The position numbers and the translations under genes were made by a program. DNA of 64,000 nucleotides from Fen-1038 sp042408355 (GTDB lineage: Bacteria > Chloroflexota > Anaerolineae > Anaerolineales > Villigracilaceae), in NCBI GenBank assembly GCA_042408355.1, contig JBHORD010000165.1:1-64000 (forward strand), read 5' to 3'. Below, one piece after another: positions 49,928 to 58,482 of this stretch. The first letter of the stretch is position 1; every line of letters begins with the position of its first letter. The notes below the pieces were generated by a model. That model was not told the DNA's origin, made no database searches, and was given only the letters and a program-made list of their open reading frames with translations.

Positions 49928-50697
49928 ATAGTTTATTGCTCAAAGTCATCCTCACTCCCGCATTGATTGGAACGGCCAGCCTGGCTGGCCGGCGCTGGGG
50001 ACATTCGATCAGCGGCTGGATTATTGCCTTGCCGCTGACCACTGGCCCGATCACGTTTTTTCTCGCGTTGACTCACGGCGCATCCTTCGCGGCAACGGCA
50101 GCCACCGGCACCGTCGCGGGCGGGCTCTCGCAGGCGGCCTTCGCGCTCACATACGCAAGGCTTGCCCCGCGCTTGAAATGGTGGGCGGCGCTGGCATCCG
50201 CATGTCTGGCTTTTGCAGTCGTCACATCCATACTGAATCAATTCACGTTTTCGCTCCTGCCGCTTTACGCGGCTGTACTGCTTTCTTTTATTGTTACACT
50301 GCGACTGCTTCCCAAAGAATCCAGGCCCGCGCCTGTCGAAGAAAGCATTCCCTCGCGCTGGGATATTCCGATGCGCATGATCATCGCGACGGTTTTCGTC
50401 GTGCTTCTCACCGCCATTGCTCCCAACCTCGGGCCCCGCCTGACTGGATTGATCGCGCCATTTCCGCTTTTCACCGCGACGCTGGCCGCCTTCGCTCATC
50501 ATCAGCATGGCCCGAACGCGGCCGTCAGCGTTTTACGCGGCTTATTGATGGGACTATTTTCATTTGCCAGTTTCTTCTTTACGATTGCCGTGCTGATTGA
50601 AAGCGCGGGAATCGCGATTGCCTTTACAACAGCCGTTCTTGTTGTGCTTGCCATGCAGAGTATTTCATTATGGCTGCTGCAAAACAAACGCGTTTGA
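49924..50697 (+). CDS. Polytopic membrane protein of unknown function
   Basis: A 257-residue protein with about eight transmembrane helices and short loops. GWIIALPLTTGPITFFLAL and GPRLTGLIAPFPLFTATLAAFAHHQHG form two similar halves around residues 30 and 175, suggesting an internal duplication as in small transporters. I do not recognise a named family. It is coupled to the YbaK gene by an ATGA overlap. Confidence 0.75.
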   Translation: MNSLLLKVILTPALIGTASLAGRRWGHSISGWIIALPLTTGPITFFLALTHGASFAATAATGTVAGGLSQAAFALTYARLAPRLKWWAALASACLAFAVVTSILNQFTFSLLPLYAAVLLSFIVTLRLLPKESRPAPVEESIPSRWDIPMRMIIATVFVVLLTAIAPNLGPRLTGLIAPFPLFTATLAAFAHHQHGPNAAVSVLRGLLMGLFSFASFFFTIAVLIESAGIAIAFTTAVLVVLAMQSISLWLLQNKRV

Positions 50698-50712
50698 GCC
50701 GCCGCACATCTG

Positions 50713-50721
50713 TGCTAAGAT
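50713..50721 (+). promoter_or_regulatory. Extended -10 of the AlkA-like gene
   Basis: TGCTAAGAT, identical to the box before the sigma factor gene; the ATG follows 19 nt later with GGAG in between. Confidence 0.55.
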
Positions 50722-50740
50722 TGGGCGGTACGGAGACGCC

Positions 50741-51628
50741 ATGAACCTGACTTTGACCGCCCGTTCCCCTTTCAATTTTCTATCCGTTGTTCAATCGCAT
50801 GGATGGCTTCAACTGGCTCCCTTTCAATTCGAGGAGGGCGCGAAAATTCTTTTCTATACGGACCGCCTTGCCAACGGCCGCGTCGTTCAATATCAAATGA
50901 GCGGCGATTCGAAAAACGTAACGGTGGGCATCAAAGGCAGGCTTGGCAAAGCCGAGCAAAATGAAGTCAAAGAGAAAGTCACATGGATGCTGGGACTCGA
51001 TCAGGATTTTTCTTCATTCTACAAAGCGGCGCGCAAAGAACCGAAACTCCGTCACGCCGAAAGATTCGCACGCGGCCGCGTGCTTCGTTCGCCGACATTT
51101 TTCGAGGATGTTTTAAAAACGATCCTGACCACGAATACATTATGGGCCGCCACCAAACGGATGAATCTCAATCTCATCGCCTCGTTCGGGGACGCGTTAG
51201 CGGAATCCGATAAAAAAGCTTTTCCCACGCCTGATAGAATCGCCGCGTCCAGCCCCGAGGTCCTGAAAGAAGCGGTACGCGTCGGATACCGCGCCCCAGC
51301 GATTCACGAATTGGCTGTCCGCGTGGCATCCGGCAAATTGGATATTGAATCCTACAAGACATCAACGTTGCCCACGCTCGAACTCCGCAAAGAATTGATG
51401 AATATTCGCGGCGTCGGGCCGTATGCGGCGGCGAACCTGCTGATGATTTTGGGGCGATCCGATTTCATCCCGATTGACTCGTGGGCGCTGAAAGTCGTCT
51501 CGCACGAATGGTACCGCGGCAGGCCGGTGACGCCGAAACAGGTTGAAAAGAAATTCGAAAAATGGGGCGAGTATAAAGGTCTGGCATATTGGTTTTGGGA
51601 CTGGAATTTGAAATACGAAGGAGTCTAA
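50741..51628 (+). CDS. AlkA-like DNA-3-methyladenine glycosylase (HhH-GPD)
   Basis: A 295-residue base-excision repair enzyme. An N-terminal AlkA-type beta domain (1-100) precedes the helix-hairpin-helix (LMNIRGVGPYAAANLLMILG, 219-238) and the catalytic Asp (D246, FIPIDSWALKVV). FFEDVLKTILTTNT is the usual start of the GPD core. GGAG lies 5 nt before the ATG at 50741; the frame continues upstream but without a site. It removes alkylated purines (family knowledge). The small channel-like gene follows directly. Confidence 0.92.
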   Translation: MNLTLTARSPFNFLSVVQSHGWLQLAPFQFEEGAKILFYTDRLANGRVVQYQMSGDSKNVTVGIKGRLGKAEQNEVKEKVTWMLGLDQDFSSFYKAARKEPKLRHAERFARGRVLRSPTFFEDVLKTILTTNTLWAATKRMNLNLIASFGDALAESDKKAFPTPDRIAASSPEVLKEAVRVGYRAPAIHELAVRVASGKLDIESYKTSTLPTLELRKELMNIRGVGPYAAANLLMILGRSDFIPIDSWALKVVSHEWYRGRPVTPKQVEKKFEKWGEYKGLAYWFWDWNLKYEGV

Positions 51629-51629
51629 A

Positions 51630-51977
51630 GTGTACGAACATTTCAAGCAGCCGCTTGCCAGTCGAAAGGTTTTCGTACAACGTCTGGCGCGCAACGCGAC
51701 AATCGCGGCGGGAATCGTTTTGATCTCACTTGGCATTGGCGTGTTGGGTTATCATTTTCTCGAAGGATTGTCGTGGATCGATTCGCTTTTGAACGCTTCG
51801 ATGATTCTCGGCGGCATGGGGCCGGTGGATACATTGCATACAACGGCGGGGAAAATATTTGCCTCATTTTATGCGCTTTATTCGGGCGTTGTCTTGCTGG
51901 CGGCAATTGGCGTGCTGGCCGCGCCCCTGATTCACCGCTTTATGCATCATTTTCATTTACAAGTAGATAAGGGCTAA
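51630..51977 (+). CDS. Two-helix membrane protein resembling a potassium-channel pore with an altered filter
   Basis: A 115-residue protein. TM1 about 23-42, a re-entrant-like segment 49-69 (SWIDSLLNASMILGGMGPVD) and TM2 about 77-101, then a His-rich tail. The layout and GKIFASFYALYSGV resemble the pore module of Ion_trans_2 channels, but GGMGPVD stands where TVGYGD is expected, so K+ selectivity is unlikely. GTG start with AAGGAG 6 nt upstream, one base after the AlkA stop. The resemblance is by eye only. Confidence 0.65.
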   Translation: MYEHFKQPLASRKVFVQRLARNATIAAGIVLISLGIGVLGYHFLEGLSWIDSLLNASMILGGMGPVDTLHTTAGKIFASFYALYSGVVLLAAIGVLAAPLIHRFMHHFHLQVDKG

Positions 51978-52101
51978 CGCGAACGTTCAAGCCGAACGCG
52001 TTTGAAATTATGACCGCGCCATGAAAGCAAGACTTGGATAATCGTAAGAGCCAGTGGTTTACAGGGAAACGATTCCGTGAGGGCACAACAACGCGGCATC
52101 C

Positions 52102-53352
52102 CTACTCTTTCGTGATCAATCGCACCTGACTTTCATAGAAGAAATAATCCCACGCCCAATTGATCAACACAACCAATCGGTTGCGGAATCCGATCAGGCG
52201 ATAGATATGAAGCGCGACCCAGATCGCCCACGCGATGAATCCGCTGAACGATAATCCCCAGATGCGCGCCACCGCCGCGTTGCGTCCGATCGTTGCCAGC
52301 AAGCCGGGATCTTTATAATGGAACGGCTTGGGCTGTTCACCTTTCAACATTCTTCGAATGTTTTCCACTGCGGCTTTTGCCTGTTGTTGCGCGACCGTCG
52401 CCAGCATGGGCAAAGGCTGACCGTTCCCATTGACAAAATAAGCCGCGTCGCCGATGACGAAAACTTCGGGATGATTTGGCAATTGCAGAGTCGCTTCGGT
52501 CACGACTCGACCGGAGGCGGCTTGCCGGACTCCGAGTTGATCCACAAGTTCCGCCGCGCGTACGCCCGCCGTCCAAATCAACGTGTGAGAGGCAATCTGC
52601 TTCCCGTCGCTTAATGTGATCCGTTCGCCGTTATAGTCCGTGAGCCTGGCGTTGACCATCACTTCCACATGTTTCTTGATCAAAAGGTCGCGCGTTGCTT
52701 TGCGGAGTTCATCAGGATAACTCGGCATTACATTTGGTCCGGCTTCCAAAAGAAGCACGCGCGCCTCCCGCAAATCCATCTGCGGATAATCCTTCGCCAG
52801 CACATGCAAAATCAATTCGGCCAACGCGCCGGCAGTTTCCACGCCGGTCGGTCCAGCGCCGACAACGACAAAGGTCAATAATGCGCGGCGTTTATCGGCA
52901 TCCGCTTCACGGCTGGCGCGCTCGAACATTTCCAGCAGATGATTGCGTGTTGCAATCGCGCTTTCGATATTTTTCAATTGAAAAGAGCCGCGTTCCACAG
53001 ATTGCAAACCAAAGAAATTCGTCTGACCGCCGACAGCAAGAATCAAATAATCGTAGGCGATCACCGAGCCGTCCATCTTGACAAAACGCGCCTCAAAGTC
53101 AATGCCGGTGACTTCACCCATTTGAAAATTCAAATTCTTCTGGCGTCTGAAGATCGTCCTCACCGGATATGCAATTTGCGAAGGGACAAGTCCCGCGATG
53201 GCGACTTGATAGAGCAATGGCTGAAACAAATGATAATTTTGTCTGTCAATCAACGTAATGTTGACAGGCGCGTTTGCCAGCCGCTTGGCTGATTCCATCC
53301 CGCCGAAGCCCGCGCCGAGGATGACAACATGGGGAAGTTTCTGTGGCGGCAT
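52102..53352 (-). CDS. ndh: Type II NADH:quinone oxidoreductase
   Basis: A 416-residue single-subunit, non-pumping NADH dehydrogenase. FAD motif VVILGAGFGGMESAKRL, NADH motif FVVVGAGPTGVETAGALAEL, and the second FAD motif PNHPEVFVIGDAAYF are complete. A C-terminal amphipathic part (FSGFIAWAIWVALHIYRLIGFRNR in outline) anchors it to the membrane. It suggests a respiratory chain rather than strict fermentation. Confidence 0.95.
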   Translation of the reverse strand: MPPQKLPHVVILGAGFGGMESAKRLANAPVNITLIDRQNYHLFQPLLYQVAIAGLVPSQIAYPVRTIFRRQKNLNFQMGEVTGIDFEARFVKMDGSVIAYDYLILAVGGQTNFFGLQSVERGSFQLKNIESAIATRNHLLEMFERASREADADKRRALLTFVVVGAGPTGVETAGALAELILHVLAKDYPQMDLREARVLLLEAGPNVMPSYPDELRKATRDLLIKKHVEVMVNARLTDYNGERITLSDGKQIASHTLIWTAGVRAAELVDQLGVRQAASGRVVTEATLQLPNHPEVFVIGDAAYFVNGNGQPLPMLATVAQQQAKAAVENIRRMLKGEQPKPFHYKDPGLLATIGRNAAVARIWGLSFSGFIAWAIWVALHIYRLIGFRNRLVVLINWAWDYFFYESQVRLITKE

Positions 53353-53451
53353 TTTGACTCTTTTCTGAGATTGTCCAAATTGTGATTTTGTTCACTACTA
53401 TTATAACCAACTTTGTCTTATTTGTAAAGAATATCACAAACAACTCCCCCA

Positions 53452-53485
53452 TAAAACGACCCTCCCGCCAATTGACGGGAGGGTC
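53452..53485 (-). terminator. Terminator after the site-2 protease gene
   Basis: 12-bp stem GACCCTCCCGTC / GGCGGGAGGGTC with one G-U pair and a 4-nt loop, then GTTTTAT on the minus strand. Confidence 0.87.
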
Positions 53486-53488
53486 GCA

Positions 53489-54142
53489 TCATCTCCAGAA
53501 TTGGAAAAGCGTGAGTCCCATGGAAGCCAAATCAAGCGGAATGCCGATCAGTTCTGCAACCAAACTGATAAACCCCCAGAATGAATTTCCGATGATGGGC
53601 ACATACCACAATAGAAGAAAAACGATCCAGACCAACATGCCGCGCGTCTCCGCCATACGCGCTTGAAGTTCGCTGTCCAGGAAGGGTTCGATCACGCCGT
53701 AGCCGTCGAAGGGCGGAAGCGGAATCAGATTCAAGATCACAGCGGAGATTTGCAAAAAGGCGAGAAAAGCCAGCCCGGGCCAGACTCCGTGATTGGTCAG
53801 GGGAGCGAAGCGCAAAATGATGGCGAGGACGATGGCGAGAATCAAATTGGCGGTCGGTCCCGCTAGTGAGACCGCGCTTTTCCACCCGCGGCTTCTTAAT
53901 CGCCACGTTTCAATGTAGACTGCGCCTCCCGGCAAACCGATTCCGCCAAGCACAAGAAATAACAATGGCAGGAGCAGCGAATAAACCGGATGAGTATATT
54001 TGAGCGGATTGAATGTGAGATAGCCTTTGTCTTTTACAGTTGTATCGCCGCCGAAATAGGCAACGAGCGCGTGCGAGAATTCATGCAGACACAATGAAAA
54101 AACCCAGCCGATCAAAACAACAGTGAAAGTGAGGACGTTCAT
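53489..54142 (-). CDS. Site-2 protease family (M50) membrane metalloprotease
   Basis: A 217-residue protein with about five transmembrane helices. The zinc motif HEFSH is at residues 20-24 and the third ligand lies in NLIPLPPFDGYGV (Asp). There is no PDZ domain, so it belongs to the short Rip/SpoIVFB-like or housekeeping class. Substrates unknown; cleavage of anti-sigma factors is the usual role. Coupled to galE by an ATGA overlap at 54139-54142. Confidence 0.9.
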   Translation of the reverse strand: MNVLTFTVVLIGWVFSLCLHEFSHALVAYFGGDTTVKDKGYLTFNPLKYTHPVYSLLLPLLFLVLGGIGLPGGAVYIETWRLRSRGWKSAVSLAGPTANLILAIVLAIILRFAPLTNHGVWPGLAFLAFLQISAVILNLIPLPPFDGYGVIEPFLDSELQARMAETRGMLVWIVFLLLWYVPIIGNSFWGFISLVAELIGIPLDLASMGLTLFQFWR

Positions 54143-55116
54143 TCTTCATATCCCTTCGGATGCGCCCTGTGCCACTCCCAGGCGCTCGAAATGATATCGT
54201 GCAGATTTTCGTGCTGCGGAGTCCATCCAAGCTCGCGGCGGATTTTAGCCGACGAGGCAATCAGGCGCGCCGGATCGCCGGTTCTGCGCGGGGACTCGAT
54301 GGCGGGGATGGCGTGACCCGTGACTTTGCGCGCCGTCTCGATCACCTCGCGGACCGAATAGCCGCTTCCGCTTCCGAGGTTGTAGATCAGCCTGTCGCTT
54401 TTTTCCAATGCATCGAGAGCCAGCAAATGCGCGGACACCAGATCCGCGATGTGAATGTAATCGCGGATGCACGTGCCGTCCGGCGTCGGATAATCCGTGC
54501 CATAAATCATAGCCGCATCGGACTGTCCCAATGCGACTTTAAGAACACGCGGAATCAAGTGCGACTCGGGCCGGTGCGCTTCGCCGCGCCCGGGCAATGC
54601 GCCGCAGGCATTGAAATATCGCAGCGCGGCAAAATGCAATCCGTGAATTTGACGATACCAATCCAACGCCTGCTCGACCATTAACTTGGTATGGCCGTAA
54701 ACGTTCGTGGGGCCGAGCGGCGATTCTTCGGTCAGCGGCTGGTCGCTGGATTGATAAACGGCGGCGGTGGACGATAACACAAATCGTTCTATGCCTGCGT
54801 TTTTGCAGGCCTCGATCAATCTTAACGAGTTCATCAAATTGTTGTGATAAAACCGCCCCGGTTCCTTCATCGACTCGCCCGCCTCGATGAACGCCGCAAA
54901 GTGCATGACCGCGTCGAACTTTTGCGTAGTCAGCGCTTCAACCAGCGCGTGTGAATCGTCCAACGAGGCATGGATGAACTTTGCGCCGTCCGGCACCGCC
55001 GCACGATGACCCGTAACGAGCGAATCATAAACCGTGACGGAATGTCCCGCTTTGATCAAGGCTTCAGCGGTTGCAGAGCCAATGTATCCCGCCCCGCCGG
55101 TGATAAAGATATTCAT
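54139..55116 (-). CDS. galE: UDP-glucose 4-epimerase
   Basis: A 325-residue SDR enzyme interconverting UDP-glucose and UDP-galactose. GGAGYIGSATAEAL, SSTAAVYQSSDQPLTEESPLGPTNVYGHTKLMVEQ in outline (Ser and Tyr-x3-Lys), RYFNACGA and YGTDYPTPDGTCIRDYIHIADL are diagnostic. Length is normal. It may supply UDP-galactose for the polysaccharide locus. Confidence 0.96.
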   Translation of the reverse strand: MNIFITGGAGYIGSATAEALIKAGHSVTVYDSLVTGHRAAVPDGAKFIHASLDDSHALVEALTTQKFDAVMHFAAFIEAGESMKEPGRFYHNNLMNSLRLIEACKNAGIERFVLSSTAAVYQSSDQPLTEESPLGPTNVYGHTKLMVEQALDWYRQIHGLHFAALRYFNACGALPGRGEAHRPESHLIPRVLKVALGQSDAAMIYGTDYPTPDGTCIRDYIHIADLVSAHLLALDALEKSDRLIYNLGSGSGYSVREVIETARKVTGHAIPAIESPRRTGDPARLIASSAKIRRELGWTPQHENLHDIISSAWEWHRAHPKGYEE

Positions 55117-55178
55117 AATTCCTCTTCTCCAAACACAAAGGACACAAAGGCGCGAAGGAAAAAATTTGTGTGCTTTGG

Positions 55179-56642
55179 TTAAAAACCTGGCGCCTGTTTA
55201 TGCCAATCCGTGACCTGCTGATACGCGTGCGTAACCTGCAATAACAAATCCTCGCGGAAGTGCGGGGCAATCAATTGCAGTCCAATGGGCAGATGATTTT
55301 TATCAAAGCCGCAGTTGAATGAAATGCCCGGCACGCCCGCCAGGCTTGCCGGCAAGGTGAACACATCTTCCAAATACATCGCCAGCGGATCGTTCACATG
55401 TTCGCCGATCTTGAACGCGGTCTCGGGCGCGGTCGGGGCGGCGATCAAATCCACGTCGCGGAACGCCGCTTCAAAATCCCGTTTGATAAGCGTACGGACT
55501 TTCTGCGCCTGTCCGTAATAGGCGTCGTAATATCCGGCAGAAAGCGCGTACGTCCCGATCATGATTCTGCGCGTCACTTCGGGACCGAATTTTTGTCCGC
55601 GTGTCTTGAAGTAGACATCCCATAAATTATCCGCATCGACGCGCGGGCCATAGCGGATACCGTCAAAGCGCGCCAGATTTGCGGACGCCTCGGCGGGCGC
55701 GATGATGTAATAAACCGGCAGCGCATATTCGGTATGCGGCAGGCTGATCTCACGAATTTCCGCGCCGAGCTCTCTCAATTGTTGGATGGCTATCCGCGTC
55801 TTTTCCTCGACGTCGGGCTGGATGCCGCGAATAAAATATTCTCTCGGCACGCCGATCTTTAATCCGCGCAACGCATCGCCGTCAAAATTGATTTCCGGAA
55901 CCGGCATGTCTGCGGATGTCGCGTCCAATTCATCGCGCCCCGCCATCGCCGAAAAAATGTGCGCCACGTCCTGCGCGCTTCGGCCAAACGCGCCGACCGT
56001 ATCGAGCGATGAGCCAAACGCGATCAAACCGTAACGTGAGACGCGTCCGTATGTTGTTTTGAGTCCGGTGACGCCGCACAACGAGGCGGGCTGGCGGACG
56101 CTGCCGCCGGTGTCTGTGCCGAGCGCGGCGGGAACACAGCGCGCGGCGACAGCCGCCGCGCTTCCGCCCGATGAGCCGCCGGGGACGCGCCTCAAATCCC
56201 AGGGATTGTGTGTATAACCGTACGCTGAGTGTTCGGTGGACGATCCCATCGCAAACTCATCGTTATTGGTTTTTCCAACGATGATTGCGCCGGCATCCTT
56301 CAATCTTTTAACGGATGTGGCGGTGAAGGGAGGCACATAGCCCTCGAGAATTTTCGAGCCGGCCGTGCAAGGTAAACCTTCAACCGTCAACACATCTTTG
56401 ATCGCGATGGGAATGCCGAGCAGGGGCGGCTGACCGGTCTTTCCTTCAGATTTACGTTTCTTATCCGCTTCATCTGCATCTGCAAGCGCCTGTTCGCCGG
56501 CAATGTAAAGAAAGGCGTGCAATGCTGGTTCCACTTGCGATAAACGATCCAGCGCGGCCTGCACAAGTTCCCGGCTAGAAAATTCGCCTTTGTTCAAGCC
56601 GGCTTGCATTTCAGTGAGAGTGAGATCAGTCAGGTCAGTCAT
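55179..56642 (-). CDS. gatA: Aspartyl/glutamyl-tRNA amidotransferase subunit A
   Basis: A 487-residue amidase. The Ser-cisSer-Lys triad is visible in PIAIKDVL, GGSSGGSAAAVAARC and GTDTGGSVRQPASLCG. With GatB and GatC it converts Glu-tRNA-Gln or Asp-tRNA-Asn to the amides. The ATG at 56642 is preferred; a GTG four codons upstream is possible and neither has a clear ribosome site. gatC lies 35 bp upstream; gatB is not in the window. Confidence 0.96.
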   Translation of the reverse strand: MTDLTDLTLTEMQAGLNKGEFSSRELVQAALDRLSQVEPALHAFLYIAGEQALADADEADKKRKSEGKTGQPPLLGIPIAIKDVLTVEGLPCTAGSKILEGYVPPFTATSVKRLKDAGAIIVGKTNNDEFAMGSSTEHSAYGYTHNPWDLRRVPGGSSGGSAAAVAARCVPAALGTDTGGSVRQPASLCGVTGLKTTYGRVSRYGLIAFGSSLDTVGAFGRSAQDVAHIFSAMAGRDELDATSADMPVPEINFDGDALRGLKIGVPREYFIRGIQPDVEEKTRIAIQQLRELGAEIREISLPHTEYALPVYYIIAPAEASANLARFDGIRYGPRVDADNLWDVYFKTRGQKFGPEVTRRIMIGTYALSAGYYDAYYGQAQKVRTLIKRDFEAAFRDVDLIAAPTAPETAFKIGEHVNDPLAMYLEDVFTLPASLAGVPGISFNCGFDKNHLPIGLQLIAPHFREDLLLQVTHAYQQVTDWHKQAPGF

Positions 56643-56677
56643 AACTTGGGCCACAGATTACGGCGGTTCGTGGTTCG

Positions 56678-56965
56678 CTATTCAAACACCGGCGGAATTT
56701 TAAATTGATCGTCCTCGACGCTGGGCGCGTTCTTGAACAACGCCTCTTTGGGCAAACCCGGACGCGATTCGTCCCCGCGCGGGATCATTTGAGTCAATCC
56801 GCCGCCGGCAGTCGGGGGGACATCCTTTGTATCCAGTTCGCGCAGTTTTTCGATGTACTCCAGAATCGCAGAAAGCTGTTCACGGTAGAGTTCTTTCTGT
56901 TCCCCGGTCAATTCGAGCCGCGCCAATCTGGCGATATGTTCGACTTCTTTTTCGGTAAGAGCCAT
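56678..56965 (-). CDS. gatC: Aspartyl/glutamyl-tRNA amidotransferase subunit C
   Basis: A 95-residue protein that clamps GatA to GatB. MALTEKEVEHIARLARLELT, YREQLSAILEYIEKLRELDT and the C-terminal RPGLPKEALFKNAPSVEDDQF are the family landmarks. The ATG lies exactly 6 nt after TGATATAAT and has no ribosome site, so the mRNA is probably leaderless. Confidence 0.95.
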   Translation of the reverse strand: MALTEKEVEHIARLARLELTGEQKELYREQLSAILEYIEKLRELDTKDVPPTAGGGLTQMIPRGDESRPGLPKEALFKNAPSVEDDQFKIPPVFE

Positions 56966-56971
56966 GACAAA

Positions 56972-56980
56972 ATTATATCA
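56972..56980 (-). promoter_or_regulatory. Extended -10 for a leaderless gatC transcript
   Basis: Minus strand TGATATAAT (TATAAT at 56972-56977), 6 nt, then ATG of gatC. Confidence 0.7.
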
Positions 56981-56996
56981 GTTGAAAGTTGAAGGT

Positions 56997-57881
56997 TTAA
57001 GGTTGAGGCGTGGGGCTTTCCGCGCTCCAGCCTTCGGCATACCATTGCAAATATTCTTCAACATGTGCGTGCCAGTAGTTTTCGCTATGGTCGCCGGTAT
57101 ATAAATGCCACTCATGCGGAATCTGATAATCGCTCAACAGGCTTTCAAATTGCATGATGGTTCCCAATTCTTTATCCTGATCGCCTGCGTCCATCCAAAT
57201 GCGCGGCCATGAATTGGACGGGACCATGCGAATCCAGTCTTCGAGGTAAGGCGCGTCTGTCACAAAGATGGCCGGCGAATGCATTCCCAGGGCGCCGAAC
57301 ATATCGTAATGTTTCAAACCCAATTCGATGGTCCAGCCGCCGCCGCGCGACAGACCGCCCAAGGCGCGATGGGCACGATCGGCGAGGGTGCGATAGTGCT
57401 GGTCAACATATGGAATGATCAGGTTGATCAGCCGGTCGCCAAAGCCGGGCCCCGGAGGAAGATTCCAGTAGCGGTCATCGGGAAAGACAATGATGAACGG
57501 CGGCGCTTTGCCGGAATGAATCAAAGCGTCCGCGGCGGACGGCGCGCCGAGGCGAATCCATTCGTCGTCATCGTATGTTTGACCGTGAAGCAAATATACA
57601 ACGGGATAACGCTCACTGATATTCTGGTCGTAGCAGGGCGGCAGATAAATCAGAAATAATTGCGGAGGCTTGGTCGAGTCAAGCTCGCCGCTGTCCACGC
57701 GGCCGGGCTGCGAGAGACAGGTCAACGGCGTGGCGGTTGGAATGACGGTCAGTGTGGCAGACGGCGCGATGGCCGCGGGCGATGGAAAATCTGCCGGCGT
57801 TGAGGTCGGCCGGTTTAACGGCGAGCAGGCTGAAAGTCCGGGCAGGAACGAAAGGATTAAAATCATGCGAAGATAAGTCAT
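56997..57881 (-). CDS. Lipoprotein esterase (alpha/beta hydrolase, esterase D type)
   Basis: A 294-residue protein from the ATG at 57881 (AGGG 6 nt upstream). Signal peptide with lipobox LSAC (C19), a Thr/Pro/Ala linker (20-60), then the hydrolase: HGQTYDDDEWIRLG, nucleophile Ser in LGGLSRGGGW, an Asp near MDAGDQDKEL and His in TGDHSENYWHAH. It probably hydrolyses acyl or feruloyl esters on polysaccharides outside the cell. It diverges from tRNA-Pro with overlapping -10 boxes. Confidence 0.88.
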   Translation of the reverse strand: MTYLRMILILSFLPGLSACSPLNRPTSTPADFPSPAAIAPSATLTVIPTATPLTCLSQPGRVDSGELDSTKPPQLFLIYLPPCYDQNISERYPVVYLLHGQTYDDDEWIRLGAPSAADALIHSGKAPPFIIVFPDDRYWNLPPGPGFGDRLINLIIPYVDQHYRTLADRAHRALGGLSRGGGWTIELGLKHYDMFGALGMHSPAIFVTDAPYLEDWIRMVPSNSWPRIWMDAGDQDKELGTIMQFESLLSDYQIPHEWHLYTGDHSENYWHAHVEEYLQWYAEGWSAESPTPQP

Positions 57882-57895
57882 CAAAAGCCCTGTGC

Positions 57896-57925
57896 TTGAC
57901 GGGGGATAATCCTTCGCATTATACT
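57896..57925. promoter_or_regulatory. Overlapping divergent promoters of tRNA-Pro (+) and the esterase gene (-)
   Basis: Plus strand: TTGACG (57896-57901), 18 bp, TATACT (57920-57925). Minus strand: TATAAT as the complement of ATTATA at 57918-57923, without a clear -35. Six bases are shared between the two -10 boxes, so only one direction can be open at a time. Confidence 0.65.
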
Positions 57926-57959
57926 CGCCGTGCCCGGCGCACAGAACAGCGCCAGGCCG

Positions 57960-58035
57960 CGGGGTGTAGCGCAGTTGGTAGCGCGCTTGCTTTGGGAGCA
58001 AGAGGTCCCGGGTTCAAATCCCGGCACCCCGACCA
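57960..58035 (+). tRNA. tRNA-Pro (anticodon TGG)
   Basis: Acceptor CGGGGTG/CACCCCG, D-arm GCGCAGTTGGTAGCGC, anticodon stem CTTGC/GCAAG with loop TTTGGGA (TGG at 57993-57995), T-loop GGTTCAAATCC. Discriminator A and CCA are encoded. Confidence 0.97.
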
Positions 58036-58041
58036 AGGTCC

Positions 58042-58112
58042 AACCACAGAGACACAGAGTTCACGAAGATTTAGAAAAGTCTAAGCGTTCTCTGTCTCTC
58101 TGTGGTTTTATT
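58042..58112 (+). terminator. Long-stem terminator of tRNA-Pro made from the CACAGAGACACAGAG repeat
   Basis: AACCACAGAGACACAGAG (58042-58059) pairs with CTCTGTCTCTCTGTGGTT (58090-58107) with one mismatch in 18, around a 30-nt loop, then TTTTATTA. The wording is a recurrent intergenic repeat in several bacterial phyla. Confidence 0.75.
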
Positions 58113-58144
58113 AAGCGGTGTGTTAAAATAAATATGGAGGGTTT

Positions 58145-58444
58145 ATGGCAAAGTTCGATGGAGTAATCGAAGCAGTCCGCTACAAAGGCGGAAAAATTGA
58201 GGTGGTACGCGCTTATGAAAGACGCGGCGCAACTTTTTCGGATTGTGTCTTGCTCGACCGGAAGACTTTGATGGAACGTCTCAAACAAGGCAAACGTTTT
58301 GTGACCGGCCAGCGCAAGGAATTTTGGGCCAGCACCTTCGATGTTGGCAAGCCGGTGAGGCTGGTTGGTGCGGACGATAAATTAGCGGTGACGACTTTGG
58401 CGCAGGCGGACCACGACGAATTGGAAGGTGTGCCTGCTTTCTAA
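58145..58444 (+). CDS. Conserved small soluble protein of unknown function
   Basis: A 99-residue protein, GGAGGGTTT site before the ATG at 58145. It begins MAKFDGVIEAVRYKGGKIEVVRAYERRG, which suggests a beta-rich fold, and has one Cys. I recognise no family. It sits between tRNA-Pro and the NERD-like protein. Confidence 0.75.
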   Translation: MAKFDGVIEAVRYKGGKIEVVRAYERRGATFSDCVLLDRKTLMERLKQGKRFVTGQRKEFWASTFDVGKPVRLVGADDKLAVTTLAQADHDELEGVPAF

Positions 58445-58482
58445 CCGCCTTTCCTGCTCTGGACTTCGGATCGGAACCCGTT

